Source: a virus
Reading direction: 5' to 3' (one strand)
Virus record (IMG/VR): IMGVR_UViG_3300009124_000024
Coordinates: 1 to 51,417 of that record
Length of the DNA: 51,417 bases
Shown: positions 1-7,027 of the stretch, piece after piece
Position numbering within the stretch: position 1 is the first letter of the stretch
Layout: each line of letters begins with the position of its first letter
The notes under the pieces: model-generated
Told to the model about the DNA's origin: nothing
Databases searched by the model: none
Seen by the model: only the letters and a program-made list of their open reading frames with translations
Position numbers and translations under genes: made by a program

Positions 1-82
1 AAGAATTAGATATGTGCCATACATTCTGTTACATCCAGCTACAATCTATTATAGTGGTATGTAGTAAAAAATAGTGTAACAA

Positions 83-220
83 TTAGCTACGATTTATTTC
101 TTGATTGATATATTTTTTCTTTCCCTCGTATACAGAAGTCCAAGGAGCGTAGAGAGGAAGCGGGTAGTCCTTCTTTCCTTCTGCTAATTTCTTATACCAT
201 TCAGCATCATATTTTGCCAT
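83..220 (-). CDS. Small hypothetical protein, 45 aa
   Basis: This short ORF starts with ATG one base after the TGA of the upstream 134-aa gene and ends at a TAA, giving 45 codons. The protein begins MAKYDAEWYKKLAEGK and is rich in lysine and aromatic residues, with a YPLPLYAPW stretch in the middle. I recognise no family. Translational coupling to the upstream gene (stop TGA, one spacer base, ATG) and the absence of any other ORF here support a real gene. It is the last gene before the left edge. The final 82 bases of the window hold no ORF, only a TATAAT-like hexamer on the minus strand near 49-54 that could be the -10 of a downstream gene outside the window. Function unknown. Confidence 0.55.
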   Translation of the reverse strand: MAKYDAEWYKKLAEGKKDYPLPLYAPWTSVYEGKKKYINQEINRS

Positions 221-221
221 A

Positions 222-626
222 TCAGCAATTCCAAGCACGTAAAGATTTATTAATACGGGAGTCAGGATCCCTTGCTGTCTTCTTAGAAGTTAGCTTTGCT
301 TTCATTCCTTTCATTCGAGCACAGAATGATTTCCTCCTGGGATTTCCAACCTTCTTTGATGGTGCCTTAAGGTCAGATCCTGGATTTTCTCTCTCGTAAG
401 ACTTTCGTCCCTTTTCGTTGAGTCCTCCTTTTTTGTTCTGTCCTTCTTTTCTGGTCCAGGCTGCTTCTCCGAGGACTGACTCTTTGAAGTTTTTTGTGGC
501 ATACTTGTCCCAGTAGGAGACACCGTAGGCACACTCTGCTCGGGTCTCCCACTTTTCACACTTGGGACAGTATCGTTTTTCGGCAGATTCTCTAATGTCA
601 TGCCTTAGTTGTTTGAACGACTTCAT
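222..626 (-). CDS. DUF6321-like protein with N-terminal cysteine cluster
   Basis: The 134-aa product has two parts. The first ~60 residues contain a cysteine cluster (CPKC near residues 20-23 and another Cys at about 32) that could bind a metal. The C-terminal half has the pattern GGLNEKGR ... GSDLKAPSKK ... KSFCARMKGM ... RDPDSRINKSLRAWNC. I associate that pattern with the phage domain DUF6321, whose function is unknown. A good ribosome site (AAGGAGA) lies just before the ATG. It sits downstream of a structural gene and close to the terminase genes, so it belongs to the late transcription unit. The strongly basic C-terminal domain would suit nucleic-acid or capsid-DNA contact, but that is inference. 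The family call is by eye. Confidence 0.75.
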   Translation of the reverse strand: MKSFKQLRHDIRESAEKRYCPKCEKWETRAECAYGVSYWDKYATKNFKESVLGEAAWTRKEGQNKKGGLNEKGRKSYERENPGSDLKAPSKKVGNPRRKSFCARMKGMKAKLTSKKTARDPDSRINKSLRAWNC

Positions 627-637
627 ATTTAGTCTCC

Positions 638-1426
638 TTAGTTATCTACGAGAATAATATCAAAGATTGCTCCACCACCTACACCACTTTGAGAGAGACT
701 TTTTATTTCTATATCTGTTTTCTCTTCAAATCTCAAAGGAACTGGATAGTCATAGTTGAACCCAGAAGCAAATACTCCAAACTGACCTTTAACATTAAAT
801 GCTCCACCAAAAGGTCTTGCATACAATCTAAACAGAGCATCATTGTTAGCATCAATAGAACCTTGAAGTTTCATCAAATATCCTGTTTTGCCAGCAGGGA
901 TCGTATATAAGGACATCAAAGTTTGACCAGCACCAGCAATAATTACTGCTACATCATTGACACCATTTTTAATTCTAATCTCATCCTCATTAGTTGTGCC
1001 AGTATTTGCAGTAACCATTCTTGCACGGAACACTCTGGAGAATTGTGCTACTGATGCAGCACCACCAATAGTCAAGGTTTCTGTTACTGGAGCATAGTTT
1101 TCATCTAAACCCTGAACTTCTACAGTTCCGCCATCATCATCAGCACCACCAGCATTATCTGCAACTGCAGTTACTGTAGCGGCAGCATAGTATGCATAAT
1201 CTGCTGCCTTATCCCAAATGGTTTGCCAAGAACCAGCAATAACATCTCTAAATCCAAACTTATTGATGTGTGAATATCCTTCTAGATCTCCAGCAGCAAT
1301 AGGAATGTTAGCAGCAGATCCATAACTATTCAGTGGGTTGCCGTCTTGGTCGGCAAGCATCACCACCTCAAAGTTTGTTGTGTCCTGTGCTCTATATGCT
1401 TGAGCGTCTTTGTTCCACTGTGCCAT
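638..1426 (-). CDS. Virion structural protein (predicted), 262 aa
   Basis: The 262-aa protein begins MAQWNKDAQAYRAQD and is predicted to be mostly beta-strand, with many Val/Thr/Gly alternations and no signal peptide or membrane segment. The composition resembles cyanophage virion proteins encoded near the terminase, but I cannot assign a T4 number. The middle region (about residues 80-120) has an acidic Gly/Asp run (ADNAGGADDDGG) followed by strands. Its ATG overlaps the TAA of the preceding 85-aa gene (TAATG), so the two are translationally coupled. A head or tail decoration role is possible; only the structural character is inferred. Confidence 0.7.
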   Translation of the reverse strand: MAQWNKDAQAYRAQDTTNFEVVMLADQDGNPLNSYGSAANIPIAAGDLEGYSHINKFGFRDVIAGSWQTIWDKAADYAYYAAATVTAVADNAGGADDDGGTVEVQGLDENYAPVTETLTIGGAASVAQFSRVFRARMVTANTGTTNEDEIRIKNGVNDVAVIIAGAGQTLMSLYTIPAGKTGYLMKLQGSIDANNDALFRLYARPFGGAFNVKGQFGVFASGFNYDYPVPLRFEEKTDIEIKSLSQSGVGGGAIFDIILVDN

Positions 1427-1683
1427 TAGATTTCTACGGGATCGTTGTTTACATCGTGGCGCTGATACGGCGCTGGTGTTCTAACAGTATTGTCATAGTT
1501 CCTAGCTTGAAATGTGCCAGGAGTGATAACAGAATTTGAAACATCACGAGGAACATAATCAGCATTCCAGTCTTGATACGTCACCGTGCTCCAACCCTCA
1601 GTGCCAGAAAACTGATTTACAGTTGTGCTTCCTGGTTGCGGGGATACAGCAACATTATTAATGTCGTATCTAACGTATGCCAC
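1426..1683 (-). CDS. Small structural-type hypothetical protein, 85 aa
   Basis: The 85-aa protein starts at a GTG that shares its G with the TAG of gp16 (TAGTG) and ends overlapping the ATG of the next gene. It is rich in Asn, Tyr, Thr and Pro (for example VTYQDWNADYVPRDV), with no membrane segment or cysteine. The start and end sequences resemble each other (YDINNVAVSP near residue 6 and HDVNNDPVEI at the C-terminus), suggesting a short internal repeat. Its placement in a chain of one-base overlaps between gp16 and the 262-aa structural protein argues for stoichiometric expression with virion components. No family recognised. Confidence 0.65.
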   Translation of the reverse strand: MAYVRYDINNVAVSPQPGSTTVNQFSGTEGWSTVTYQDWNADYVPRDVSNSVITPGTFQARNYDNTVRTPAPYQRHDVNNDPVEI

Positions 1684-2102
1684 TAATCTTCTGCTTTTTC
1701 TTTATTTATCTGCTTCAACATTTTCTGTAGGTCTGCTGTGCTACCTACAAACAAATTATTTGTGGTATTGTTGGTCTCTCGCTTGGTGGGTGCCTCAAGG
1801 TTCTTCATCTTCTGCTGTAGATCCATGAGTTTATCAGTGGCGTCTGCTACCTGCTTCATGGCATTCACAGCGACTTCGTATGCTCTGGGGTGCCCTGACT
1901 CCTGTGCCACCTCTAAGGCACCGTTGAGCGCCTCTGTGCCCTTGTCTATGAGGGAGTAGAGTTGCCCACGGGTATATTCGTAATCTTTTGTCTGATCGTC
2001 CTTGTCTGCCTTTACAGGAGGTTTCGGTTTCGTAGGTTCAATGTCAGTTGCTTCGACTTCAATGTCGAACATATCTTCCATGTTATCTTCAAACTTGCTC
2101 AT
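1683..2102 (-). CDS. gp16: Terminase small subunit gp16
   Basis: The 139-aa product has the layout of T4-like small terminase: an acidic N-terminus (MSKFEDNMEDMFDIE), a Lys/Pro/Asp-rich linker, and a long central helical region from about residue 40 to 105 (YTRGQLYSLIDKGTEALNGA followed by HPRAYEVAVNAMKQVADATD). In T4-like phages gp16 forms the ring that recognises concatemeric DNA and regulates the gp17 motor. The gene overlaps the gp15 stop codon (ATGA), the usual T4-like order gp13-14-15-16. The large terminase gene is not in the window and would be expected beyond the left edge. Length is a little under T4 gp16 (164 aa). Confidence 0.9.
   Translation of the reverse strand: MSKFEDNMEDMFDIEVEATDIEPTKPKPPVKADKDDQTKDYEYTRGQLYSLIDKGTEALNGALEVAQESGHPRAYEVAVNAMKQVADATDKLMDLQQKMKNLEAPTKRETNNTTNNLFVGSTADLQKMLKQINKEKAED
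1703..1710 (-). promoter_or_regulatory. Candidate T4-type late promoter (GATAAATA) inside the end of gp16
   Basis: On the minus strand the octamer reads GATAAATA, matching the NATAAATA late promoter consensus of T4-like cyanophages. It lies within the last codons of gp16 and about 20 nt before the GTG of the 85-aa gene, a position that would let it feed the downstream structural genes. Because it also encodes lysine-rich residues it could be coincidental. Confidence 0.4.
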
Positions 2103-2899
2103 AGTAGTTCAATACCTTCATTAAATCCAAAATCGTCGCTTCCTGTTAGGAGAGTATCGTCGAGTGCGTTAACAACACCATCGTTGTTCTTATCTTCAAG
2201 TGCCTTAGGTGTATAGGTAACCTTTGTAGTTCTTTGTGGAACTGCAGCATTGATACCTTCGTATACAATTGCTTTCTTGATAACACCTGCCTGGTCAAAG
2301 GGACCATAGATGTAAGACTTACAGGTAAAAGATAGTGTCCATGTAATATATCTACGATCAAGGAAGTTATCATCCCACGCATCATCATACTGAACACTGT
2401 TTAATATGATGGCAACATCTCTTTTCTCATTCATATCTGGGATCATGTTGAGAGTGATGTTAAACGATGGTTGAAAGTATGGTAAAATCTGCTCAAGAAT
2501 TTGCAGACCATCATCTTGGTTCTTAGCAATAATACCAAGTTCAAATTCAATATTATATGGAACAGGAACATATTGTTCTCTTACTTCAGTACCATCGTCC
2601 TGAATAATAGTTCTATATTTTTGAATAGGAGAAGTTTTACGCTGAGCATCATATTGGATACCAGTCATCTCGAAGTAGAGACGTGGCAATGTAATAGCAA
2701 TCTTTCTATCAACATCTGGATTTTGTTCCAGACGTGTCAAGAACTTTGCTTTTGGTCCATATGCCAGAGGAACTTTTTCTTCTTCCAATACAGAATTATC
2801 GGAAGGATCAACCTTCTTCAAAGTAATATTATTGAAGAGGGTTCCAAACCCAATAATATTTTTACGAATAATTTCGTTATAAAAATGTGCCCCTAACAT
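2099..2899 (-). CDS. gp15: Tail terminator / sheath stabiliser gp15
   Basis: The 266-aa product matches T4-like gp15 in length (T4 gp15 is 272 aa) and in recognisable blocks: an N-terminal MLGAHFYNEIIRKNIIGFGT, a middle block KIAITLPRLYFEMTG, and FELGIIAKNQDDGLQILEQI, followed by PYFQPSFNITLNMIPDMNEK. gp15 forms a hexameric ring that caps the contractile tail and connects it to the neck. The ATG overlaps the gp14 stop (TGATG) and the gene's end overlaps gp16, giving continuous translational coupling through the neck block. The final ~50 residues contain a short EDKNNDGVVNALDD segment with the spacing of a calcium-binding or dockerin-like loop. That segment is unusual, and whether it binds calcium is unknown. 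Confidence 0.94.
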   Translation of the reverse strand: MLGAHFYNEIIRKNIIGFGTLFNNITLKKVDPSDNSVLEEEKVPLAYGPKAKFLTRLEQNPDVDRKIAITLPRLYFEMTGIQYDAQRKTSPIQKYRTIIQDDGTEVREQYVPVPYNIEFELGIIAKNQDDGLQILEQILPYFQPSFNITLNMIPDMNEKRDVAIILNSVQYDDAWDDNFLDRRYITWTLSFTCKSYIYGPFDQAGVIKKAIVYEGINAAVPQRTTKVTYTPKALEDKNNDGVVNALDDTLLTGSDDFGFNEGIELL

Positions 2900-4017
2900 C
2901 AGATGCTACCTATATAATTTCCTGCTTCACCGAACGGGTTGCCCTCAGTCCAATCAATAATATTGTCAGCGGCATCTTCGATTTCTCGATTTTGATCATA
3001 CTCGCTGTTGGTATTATTTAGAGTGTCGTAAGACTCAGGACTCCACTTGGCACCTGAAGTTAGACCAGTTACGGTCTCTGCAGTTGTGAAGGTTCCTGTT
3101 CTGTTGATGATCTCAAGTTTTCTTGTAGCAGAATCCCAGGACTTGACTTCTGCTCTGTTATCTTTTGGCGAGTAGTCGATCGTAACGGTAGGTGTTGAAG
3201 TATACCCAGAACCACTACTAAGGATAGTGATGCCAGTAACAAGACCAGTCGAACTAACTGTTGCTGTGGCTGTCGCTCCACTTCCTCCCCCTCCCGAGAT
3301 AGTGACTGTTGGTGGTATTGACTGAATATAATGAGATCCAGAATCTGTAACAGTAATACTATCAACAGAACCACTTCCTGCGTCTGCAGTTGCCTTAGCA
3401 AGGAACTCATCACCCACAACTTCTTCGCCAACAGTGAAGTTGCCGATGCCACCAGGATCCATGAACATAAGAATAGCAGGAGACATGATAGTCTCAAGAA
3501 CATCAATCTCATCAACACCTGTGGAGATGTCGTCGCTGCCATACTCATAGATCTCAGCAGTCATTGTGTAAAAGTAGATCTTACCTAACTGGTAGAATGG
3601 ATCTTCTCTTTCTACAAATTTGATCTCGTAGATATCTTGTGTAAGTGGGAAGTATAATAAGTCACCCTCGTTAGGACGACCAGGAACAGTCAAAGTGTAA
3701 CTTGATGCTGCTTCTTCCCATCTACGTTGAGACACAACAAAACGAACCTCGTCGGTAATACGAAGTCCAAACTTGCTGATGAATTCTGATGGTGACCCAA
3801 AACCTTCTACATTTTGTAGAAGCATCTCTACCTGAAACTGACTCTCAAATTTGTTGTAGATAACGTCATCCAAGACTCCATCAGTAATAAGAGTTCTTGG
3901 TAGGTAGTAGATATCTGTGCCGAACAGTTTGATCTGCTCATCCACAAGATCTTGAACGAGACCTTGCTCGCCAGTTGTGCCGCCGTAGTAACTTGGAAAA
4001 TATGGTGATGTTGGCAT
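2899..4017 (-). CDS. gp14: Neck protein gp14 with inserted beta-repeat module
   Basis: The 372-aa product carries the gp14 signature. The N-terminus (MPTSPYFPSYYGG) leads into LVDEQIKLFGTDIYYLPR, then SQFQVEMLLQNVEGFG and FGLRITDEVRFVVSQRRW, typical of T4 neck protein gp14. gp14 joins gp13 to complete the neck after DNA packaging. It is about 115 residues longer than T4 gp14 (256 aa). The extra length is largely a Gly/Ser/Thr-rich segment at roughly residues 205-280 with two 'xxYxxxPPTVTISG / GSGYTSTPTVTI' repeats. The final stretch (WTEGNPFGEAG) returns to a gp14-like C-terminus. It begins two bases after the gp13 stop. The assignment is firm; the role of the insert is unknown. Confidence 0.94.
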   Translation of the reverse strand: MPTSPYFPSYYGGTTGEQGLVQDLVDEQIKLFGTDIYYLPRTLITDGVLDDVIYNKFESQFQVEMLLQNVEGFGSPSEFISKFGLRITDEVRFVVSQRRWEEAASSYTLTVPGRPNEGDLLYFPLTQDIYEIKFVEREDPFYQLGKIYFYTMTAEIYEYGSDDISTGVDEIDVLETIMSPAILMFMDPGGIGNFTVGEEVVGDEFLAKATADAGSGSVDSITVTDSGSHYIQSIPPTVTISGGGGSGATATATVSSTGLVTGITILSSGSGYTSTPTVTIDYSPKDNRAEVKSWDSATRKLEIINRTGTFTTAETVTGLTSGAKWSPESYDTLNNTNSEYDQNREIEDAADNIIDWTEGNPFGEAGNYIGSI

Positions 4018-4018
4018 C

Positions 4019-4849
4019 TTATCCGATCATGTCCATTGGTGGGAGTGAGTAATCTGTCATCATCCTTGACTCCAGTTCCTTCACTTCAGTGTTACCATCT
4101 TCCCAAATCTGACGACCATTTAAGGTAACGCCACCAGGAAGTTGAACTGCGTTATACTTAATCAAGTTCTGTCCCCACTGTCTCTTCATTAAAGCAGTGG
4201 CATATCTCTTGACAAAACTGTCATTGTATACCTGAGTAAATTGAGTTGGATCGAGATATCTGTGACAATCAATAAGTAGATATTGATCCTCTACAATTCT
4301 TGACTTATCAATGTCAATGTAGAGACGATCTTGTCTCTTATTAAATCTATACTCAATAAGCGCACCAGTATTGATAATCATATCAATAGTCTCAAAGTGC
4401 TGCTTGATCATAAAGTAGTTTGTCAGATCAAAGTTACCAAAACTAAATGCAGAACCTGATGAGAATGAGAACAGATCCATCAGATAGTATTGGTTACTCA
4501 TACCAAACAAATTGTTCCTCATAAAGTTTGAGGATACACCAAAGACTTTAGAAATACCAATAACTGCATCAGGGACTTCGATGTAGTTATTTCGGTTTTC
4601 CCATGCGTCTGTGTTTGGTGCAGCACTTGCCTCATCTGATGAATCAAATCTGGTTACATCCGCAGCAGTGAACTTGTGCTTTAGATACATCCTCTCCACA
4701 CCATCGAAATGATATTCGTGGTAATACTGAATTGCTTGATCAATGATATCATCTGCTTGCTCGTCTGCAATATTAATCTGCAGCACAGGAGCACCCAGTT
4801 GACGTTTACAATAATCAACTAATTCTTGCTTTGTTGCTGGTGAAGCCAT
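4019..4849 (-). CDS. gp13: Neck protein gp13
   Basis: The 276-aa product is a gp13 homologue (T4 gp13 is 309 aa). It has the N-terminal YCKRQLGAPVLQINIADEQ block, then QAIQYYHEYHFDGVE, the central NNYIEVPDAVIGISKVF, and the C-terminal FVKRYATALMKRQWGQNLIK, all familiar from T4-like neck proteins. gp13 binds the portal after packaging and, with gp14, makes the site to which the finished tail attaches. It is the first gene of the neck block (13-14-15-16). Upstream there is no long leader: transcription can start at the GATAAATA octamer inside the terminator hairpin at 4862-4897, about 30 nt before its ATG. Confidence 0.95.
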   Translation of the reverse strand: MASPATKQELVDYCKRQLGAPVLQINIADEQADDIIDQAIQYYHEYHFDGVERMYLKHKFTAADVTRFDSSDEASAAPNTDAWENRNNYIEVPDAVIGISKVFGVSSNFMRNNLFGMSNQYYLMDLFSFSSGSAFSFGNFDLTNYFMIKQHFETIDMIINTGALIEYRFNKRQDRLYIDIDKSRIVEDQYLLIDCHRYLDPTQFTQVYNDSFVKRYATALMKRQWGQNLIKYNAVQLPGGVTLNGRQIWEDGNTEVKELESRMMTDYSLPPMDMIG

Positions 4850-4861
4850 GCATCTATATAC

Positions 4862-4897
4862 AAAAAGTCCCTACCTGTATTTATCAGGCAGGGACTT
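4862..4897 (-). terminator. Intrinsic terminator after the 63-aa gene
   Basis: On the minus strand a 13-bp stem (arms 4885-4897 and 4865-4877) has one G-U wobble, a 7-nt loop (4878-4884) and a following T run (complement of AAAAA at 4862-4866). It begins five bases after the stop codon of the small coiled-coil gene. It is one of the strongest hairpin-plus-U-tract terminators in the window and lies just ahead of gp13. Confidence 0.85.
4878..4885 (-). promoter_or_regulatory. T4-type late promoter (GATAAATA) in the terminator loop, for gp13
   Basis: The loop of the terminator hairpin plus the first stem base read GATAAATA on the minus strand, a full match to the late promoter octamer. Transcription starting about 7 nt downstream would begin within the second arm of the hairpin and give a leader of about 20 nt for gp13. 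This would separate gp13-16 expression from the upstream unit. Confidence 0.7.
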
Positions 4898-4901
4898 AGA
4901 C

Positions 4902-5093
4902 TTATTCTGCTGCTTCTTCGGCGGGTTCTTCTTCTACTGCTGGAGGGTTGAGAAGATCAAGGGTTTCCAGTCCGCCTTGAAGTTTTAGTTTATACTCTCT
5001 TGCTTTAGCAAGGTTTGCTTCCAATTCAGCAATTTGCTTGTCGGTGGTAGCAAGTTGCTCGTCAAAATTCTTTTTTAGTTGTTCAGTGTCCAT
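4902..5093 (-). CDS. Small coiled-coil protein, 63 aa
   Basis: I use the ATG at 5093 (MDTEQLKKNF) rather than an in-frame GTG three codons earlier. The protein is almost one continuous amphipathic helix (DEQLATTDKQIAELEANLA and onward) followed by a Pro/Glu/Ala acidic tail ending EEPAEEAAE. No enzymatic motif is visible. It has its own late promoter at 5121-5128 and is closed by a terminator, so it forms a single-gene late unit. The architecture suggests an oligomeric accessory protein, perhaps for scaffolding or assembly, but that is inference. Small helical proteins of this style are common in cyanophage genomes. Confidence 0.75.
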   Translation of the reverse strand: MDTEQLKKNFDEQLATTDKQIAELEANLAKAREYKLKLQGGLETLDLLNPPAVEEEPAEEAAE

Positions 5094-5120
5094 AGTTATC
5101 ACATTAAATTACGTGTGTAT

Positions 5121-5128
5121 TATTTATC
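5121..5128 (-). promoter_or_regulatory. T4-type late promoter (GATAAATA) for the 63-aa gene
   Basis: The minus-strand octamer GATAAATA lies 28 nt before the chosen ATG at 5093 and overlaps the last two bases of the 2OG oxygenase ORF (stop region at 5127). Spacing and sequence fit a late promoter. Confidence 0.7.
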
Positions 5129-5708
5129 AAAAATTTCCAAGGTTAAATGAAAGAGAAATTCGGTTACCCTCACAAAAATGTGGTTCTACGTAATGATCTA
5201 ACCAGTTTGGAAAAACAAAAGCATGACCAATTTTTGGAGTAATCTTATGATATACCTGATGATTGTAATACTTACCAACTCTGGTCTGAGTTCGAGGGTC
5301 TACAAAAACAAGTTGTCCTTCGTTGTTTAAATTTTCAGGGACATCCAAATACAACACTCCACTATACAAACAAGATGGGTGGTTATGGAAAACGGAATGG
5401 TCTCCCTGTCTCATTACCATACCCCAGCAATTAATTCTACATAATTCTGGGGGAGGAATAGCTCTATCTTCAGAAACAGCATGTTCTGTCAACATTCTGT
5501 GAATTAGAAGTTTTAAATCTTCTGACCAAGATTCTTCTAAAAAACAAAGATCATCTGAGGAATGATACCCAGTAGGTCCCCTCATAGAATATTGTCCCTT
5601 AGTGGGATTTTCTGATTCTTGATGTAAAATATAATTGATAATATCATGTCTAATAATATCAATGTCTTTAATTACATAATCAGATACTTTAGTAACAAAT
5701 AAATCCAT
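5127..5708 (-). CDS. Putative 2OG-Fe(II) oxygenase
   Basis: The 193-aa product resembles the small 2-oxoglutarate/Fe(II)-dependent oxygenases common in marine cyanophages (2OG-FeII_Oxy_5-like). The core runs from about residue 110: NCWGMVMRQGDHSVFHNHPS, then SGVLYLDVPE, a turn with VFVDPR, GHAFVFPNWLDHYVEPH, and RISLSFNLGNF at the end. Candidate metal ligands are the His residues of HNHP and the His in WLDHYVEPH. The Arg of RISLSFNL is the likely 2-oxoglutarate anchor. Such enzymes hydroxylate a protein, nucleic acid or small molecule; the substrate is not evident. It sits between fibre genes and the neck block, which suggests it might act on a virion protein. An AT-rich leader precedes the ATG. 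Confidence 0.82.
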   Translation of the reverse strand: MDLFVTKVSDYVIKDIDIIRHDIINYILHQESENPTKGQYSMRGPTGYHSSDDLCFLEESWSEDLKLLIHRMLTEHAVSEDRAIPPPELCRINCWGMVMRQGDHSVFHNHPSCLYSGVLYLDVPENLNNEGQLVFVDPRTQTRVGKYYNHQVYHKITPKIGHAFVFPNWLDHYVEPHFCEGNRISLSFNLGNF

Positions 5709-5734
5709 AAAAATATAAAATTAAATATATTATA

Positions 5735-6091
5735 TCACAATCCAGATGGTTTGGGAATACTTGCCTTGACACTCATAATTTCATCGAGCATATAACCTTC
5801 TGGTCCTAAATCCACACCATTATCTCTCATATGAGACAAAATTTTCCAGATAGAATCAATTTGCTCAGTTTCATCTGGATACTGCTCTCTTCTCTTACCC
5901 ACGTAAGAAAGATCAACATTATTTAAATCTGGGTGTCTTCTATGTTCCCAAATCATATCTTCCCATTCTTCACGGGTATATGGTCTTTCTGTACCATTAC
6001 CTTCTACGTGAGTATAATTCTCTGGTCTGTCTCCTTGATTCCAGTAGAAATTGATTTTTTCTTCTTTTGAAATTTCTCTTAATTGTTTCAT
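5735..6091 (-). CDS. Tail fibre assembly / chaperone-like protein, 118 aa
   Basis: The 118-aa protein is hydrophilic and aromatic-rich. Residues about 70-85 read RREQYPDETEQIDSIWKIL, resembling the 'RxxxYPSIxxQLDxIY' motif found in many small tail-fibre-associated or chaperone proteins. It directly follows the 302-aa tip protein, the normal position for a fibre assembly factor. No membrane segment or signal peptide is present. The ATG lacks an obvious Shine-Dalgarno sequence (leader TAAGCTAAAGCA). The fibre-assembly role rests on one motif and position; it could instead be a minor structural protein. Confidence 0.6.
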   Translation of the reverse strand: MKQLREISKEEKINFYWNQGDRPENYTHVEGNGTERPYTREEWEDMIWEHRRHPDLNNVDLSYVGKRREQYPDETEQIDSIWKILSHMRDNGVDLGPEGYMLDEIMSVKASIPKPSGL

Positions 6092-6118
6092 TGCTTTAGC
6101 TTATAGTAGTAGAATATA

Positions 6119-7027
6119 TCAAACATTCATGTATGGACCAGCCTCAGGGTAATCCCTAATGGATGGTTGAGTAGCATAAACAGCACAAGCAAAGTTGCAA
6201 CCACTAGTAACACTTCTCATGTTTTGGTTGTTGTAAACTCTAATACCGCTTAAGGGATATCCAGTGCTGTTATATTGAGAAGCACCTCTCCAAACTCCAC
6301 CACCGTAGTATGCACCACCATTTTGCTCTGTAGCACCACCACCATGATAGAAGAATGACCAATAGTTAGCGGTAGAACTATTCGGTGTATTTCCTACCCA
6401 TACATGCGAAGACCAAGACGCTTCACCGTTTGACTGTAATTCATAACTACCATTTAATGTAGTAATCTGGAAGTATGATCTACCACCAGTACCAGAAGCA
6501 TCTCTGGGTCTACCATCATTAGCGTGCCAACCAGATCCCATGTGGAAATAGTTGTTAGATGTATCTACATTACCATCTGCTTTGATAAAACGACAGTAAT
6601 ACTCACCATTAGCAGCACCTTGCTCATAGAAATTTAGTACAATTTCATATGAGTGATAAAATTGTGGTGTGTTAGCACTAGTGCCAGGACCCCAAACAAT
6701 ATCAACACTGCCCCAAGCATCTTTTCTTTCAACCCAAGCAATCAATTTTCTACCACCAACAGGAACCCATAGGGCACTTGAAGGTGATCCAGCTTGGTTC
6801 TCAAAATAGTGCTCTAATTGACCGTCATCAGTATTATATCTTACTGTCTCACCAGTTTCTGTAGTTCTTTCGGCACGGGATCCTCTTTTAATGCCAGCTT
6901 GAGCAAATGGATCTTCACCGCCAATGGTCATACCTGTTGGCATATTTACAGTTCCGTCAGCGCCCAAGGTAAGAGCAGTTGTTCCCCCCTGAGCCCTGAG
7001 TTCACTAACTTCTATAATACTTGCCAT
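6119..7027 (-). CDS. Distal tail fibre tip / adhesin candidate, 302 aa
   Basis: The N-terminal ~50 residues (MASIIEVSELRAQGG, then LTLGADGTVNMPTGMTIGG) are the usual start of short cyanophage fibre proteins. Residues 50-100 hold a short 'VRYNTDDGQLEHYFENQAG ... LWVPVGGR' segment. The C-terminal two thirds is rich in Gly, Ser, Tyr, Trp and Asn with FYHGGGATEQNGGAYYGGGV and three Cys, typical of receptor-binding tips. It follows the 3523-aa fibre, has its own pair of late octamers, and precedes the assembly-factor candidate. I infer that it binds the host surface or caps a fibre. No enzymatic motif is visible. Confidence 0.72.
   Translation of the reverse strand: MASIIEVSELRAQGGTTALTLGADGTVNMPTGMTIGGEDPFAQAGIKRGSRAERTTETGETVRYNTDDGQLEHYFENQAGSPSSALWVPVGGRKLIAWVERKDAWGSVDIVWGPGTSANTPQFYHSYEIVLNFYEQGAANGEYYCRFIKADGNVDTSNNYFHMGSGWHANDGRPRDASGTGGRSYFQITTLNGSYELQSNGEASWSSHVWVGNTPNSSTANYWSFFYHGGGATEQNGGAYYGGGVWRGASQYNSTGYPLSGIRVYNNQNMRSVTSGCNFACAVYATQPSIRDYPEAGPYMNV

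Noticed and set aside
3069-3548. 159-aa minus-strand ORF inside gp14
   Set aside because: Its Leu/Val/Ser-rich translation is the out-of-frame reading of the repeat insert in gp14, which is clearly coding in the other frame.
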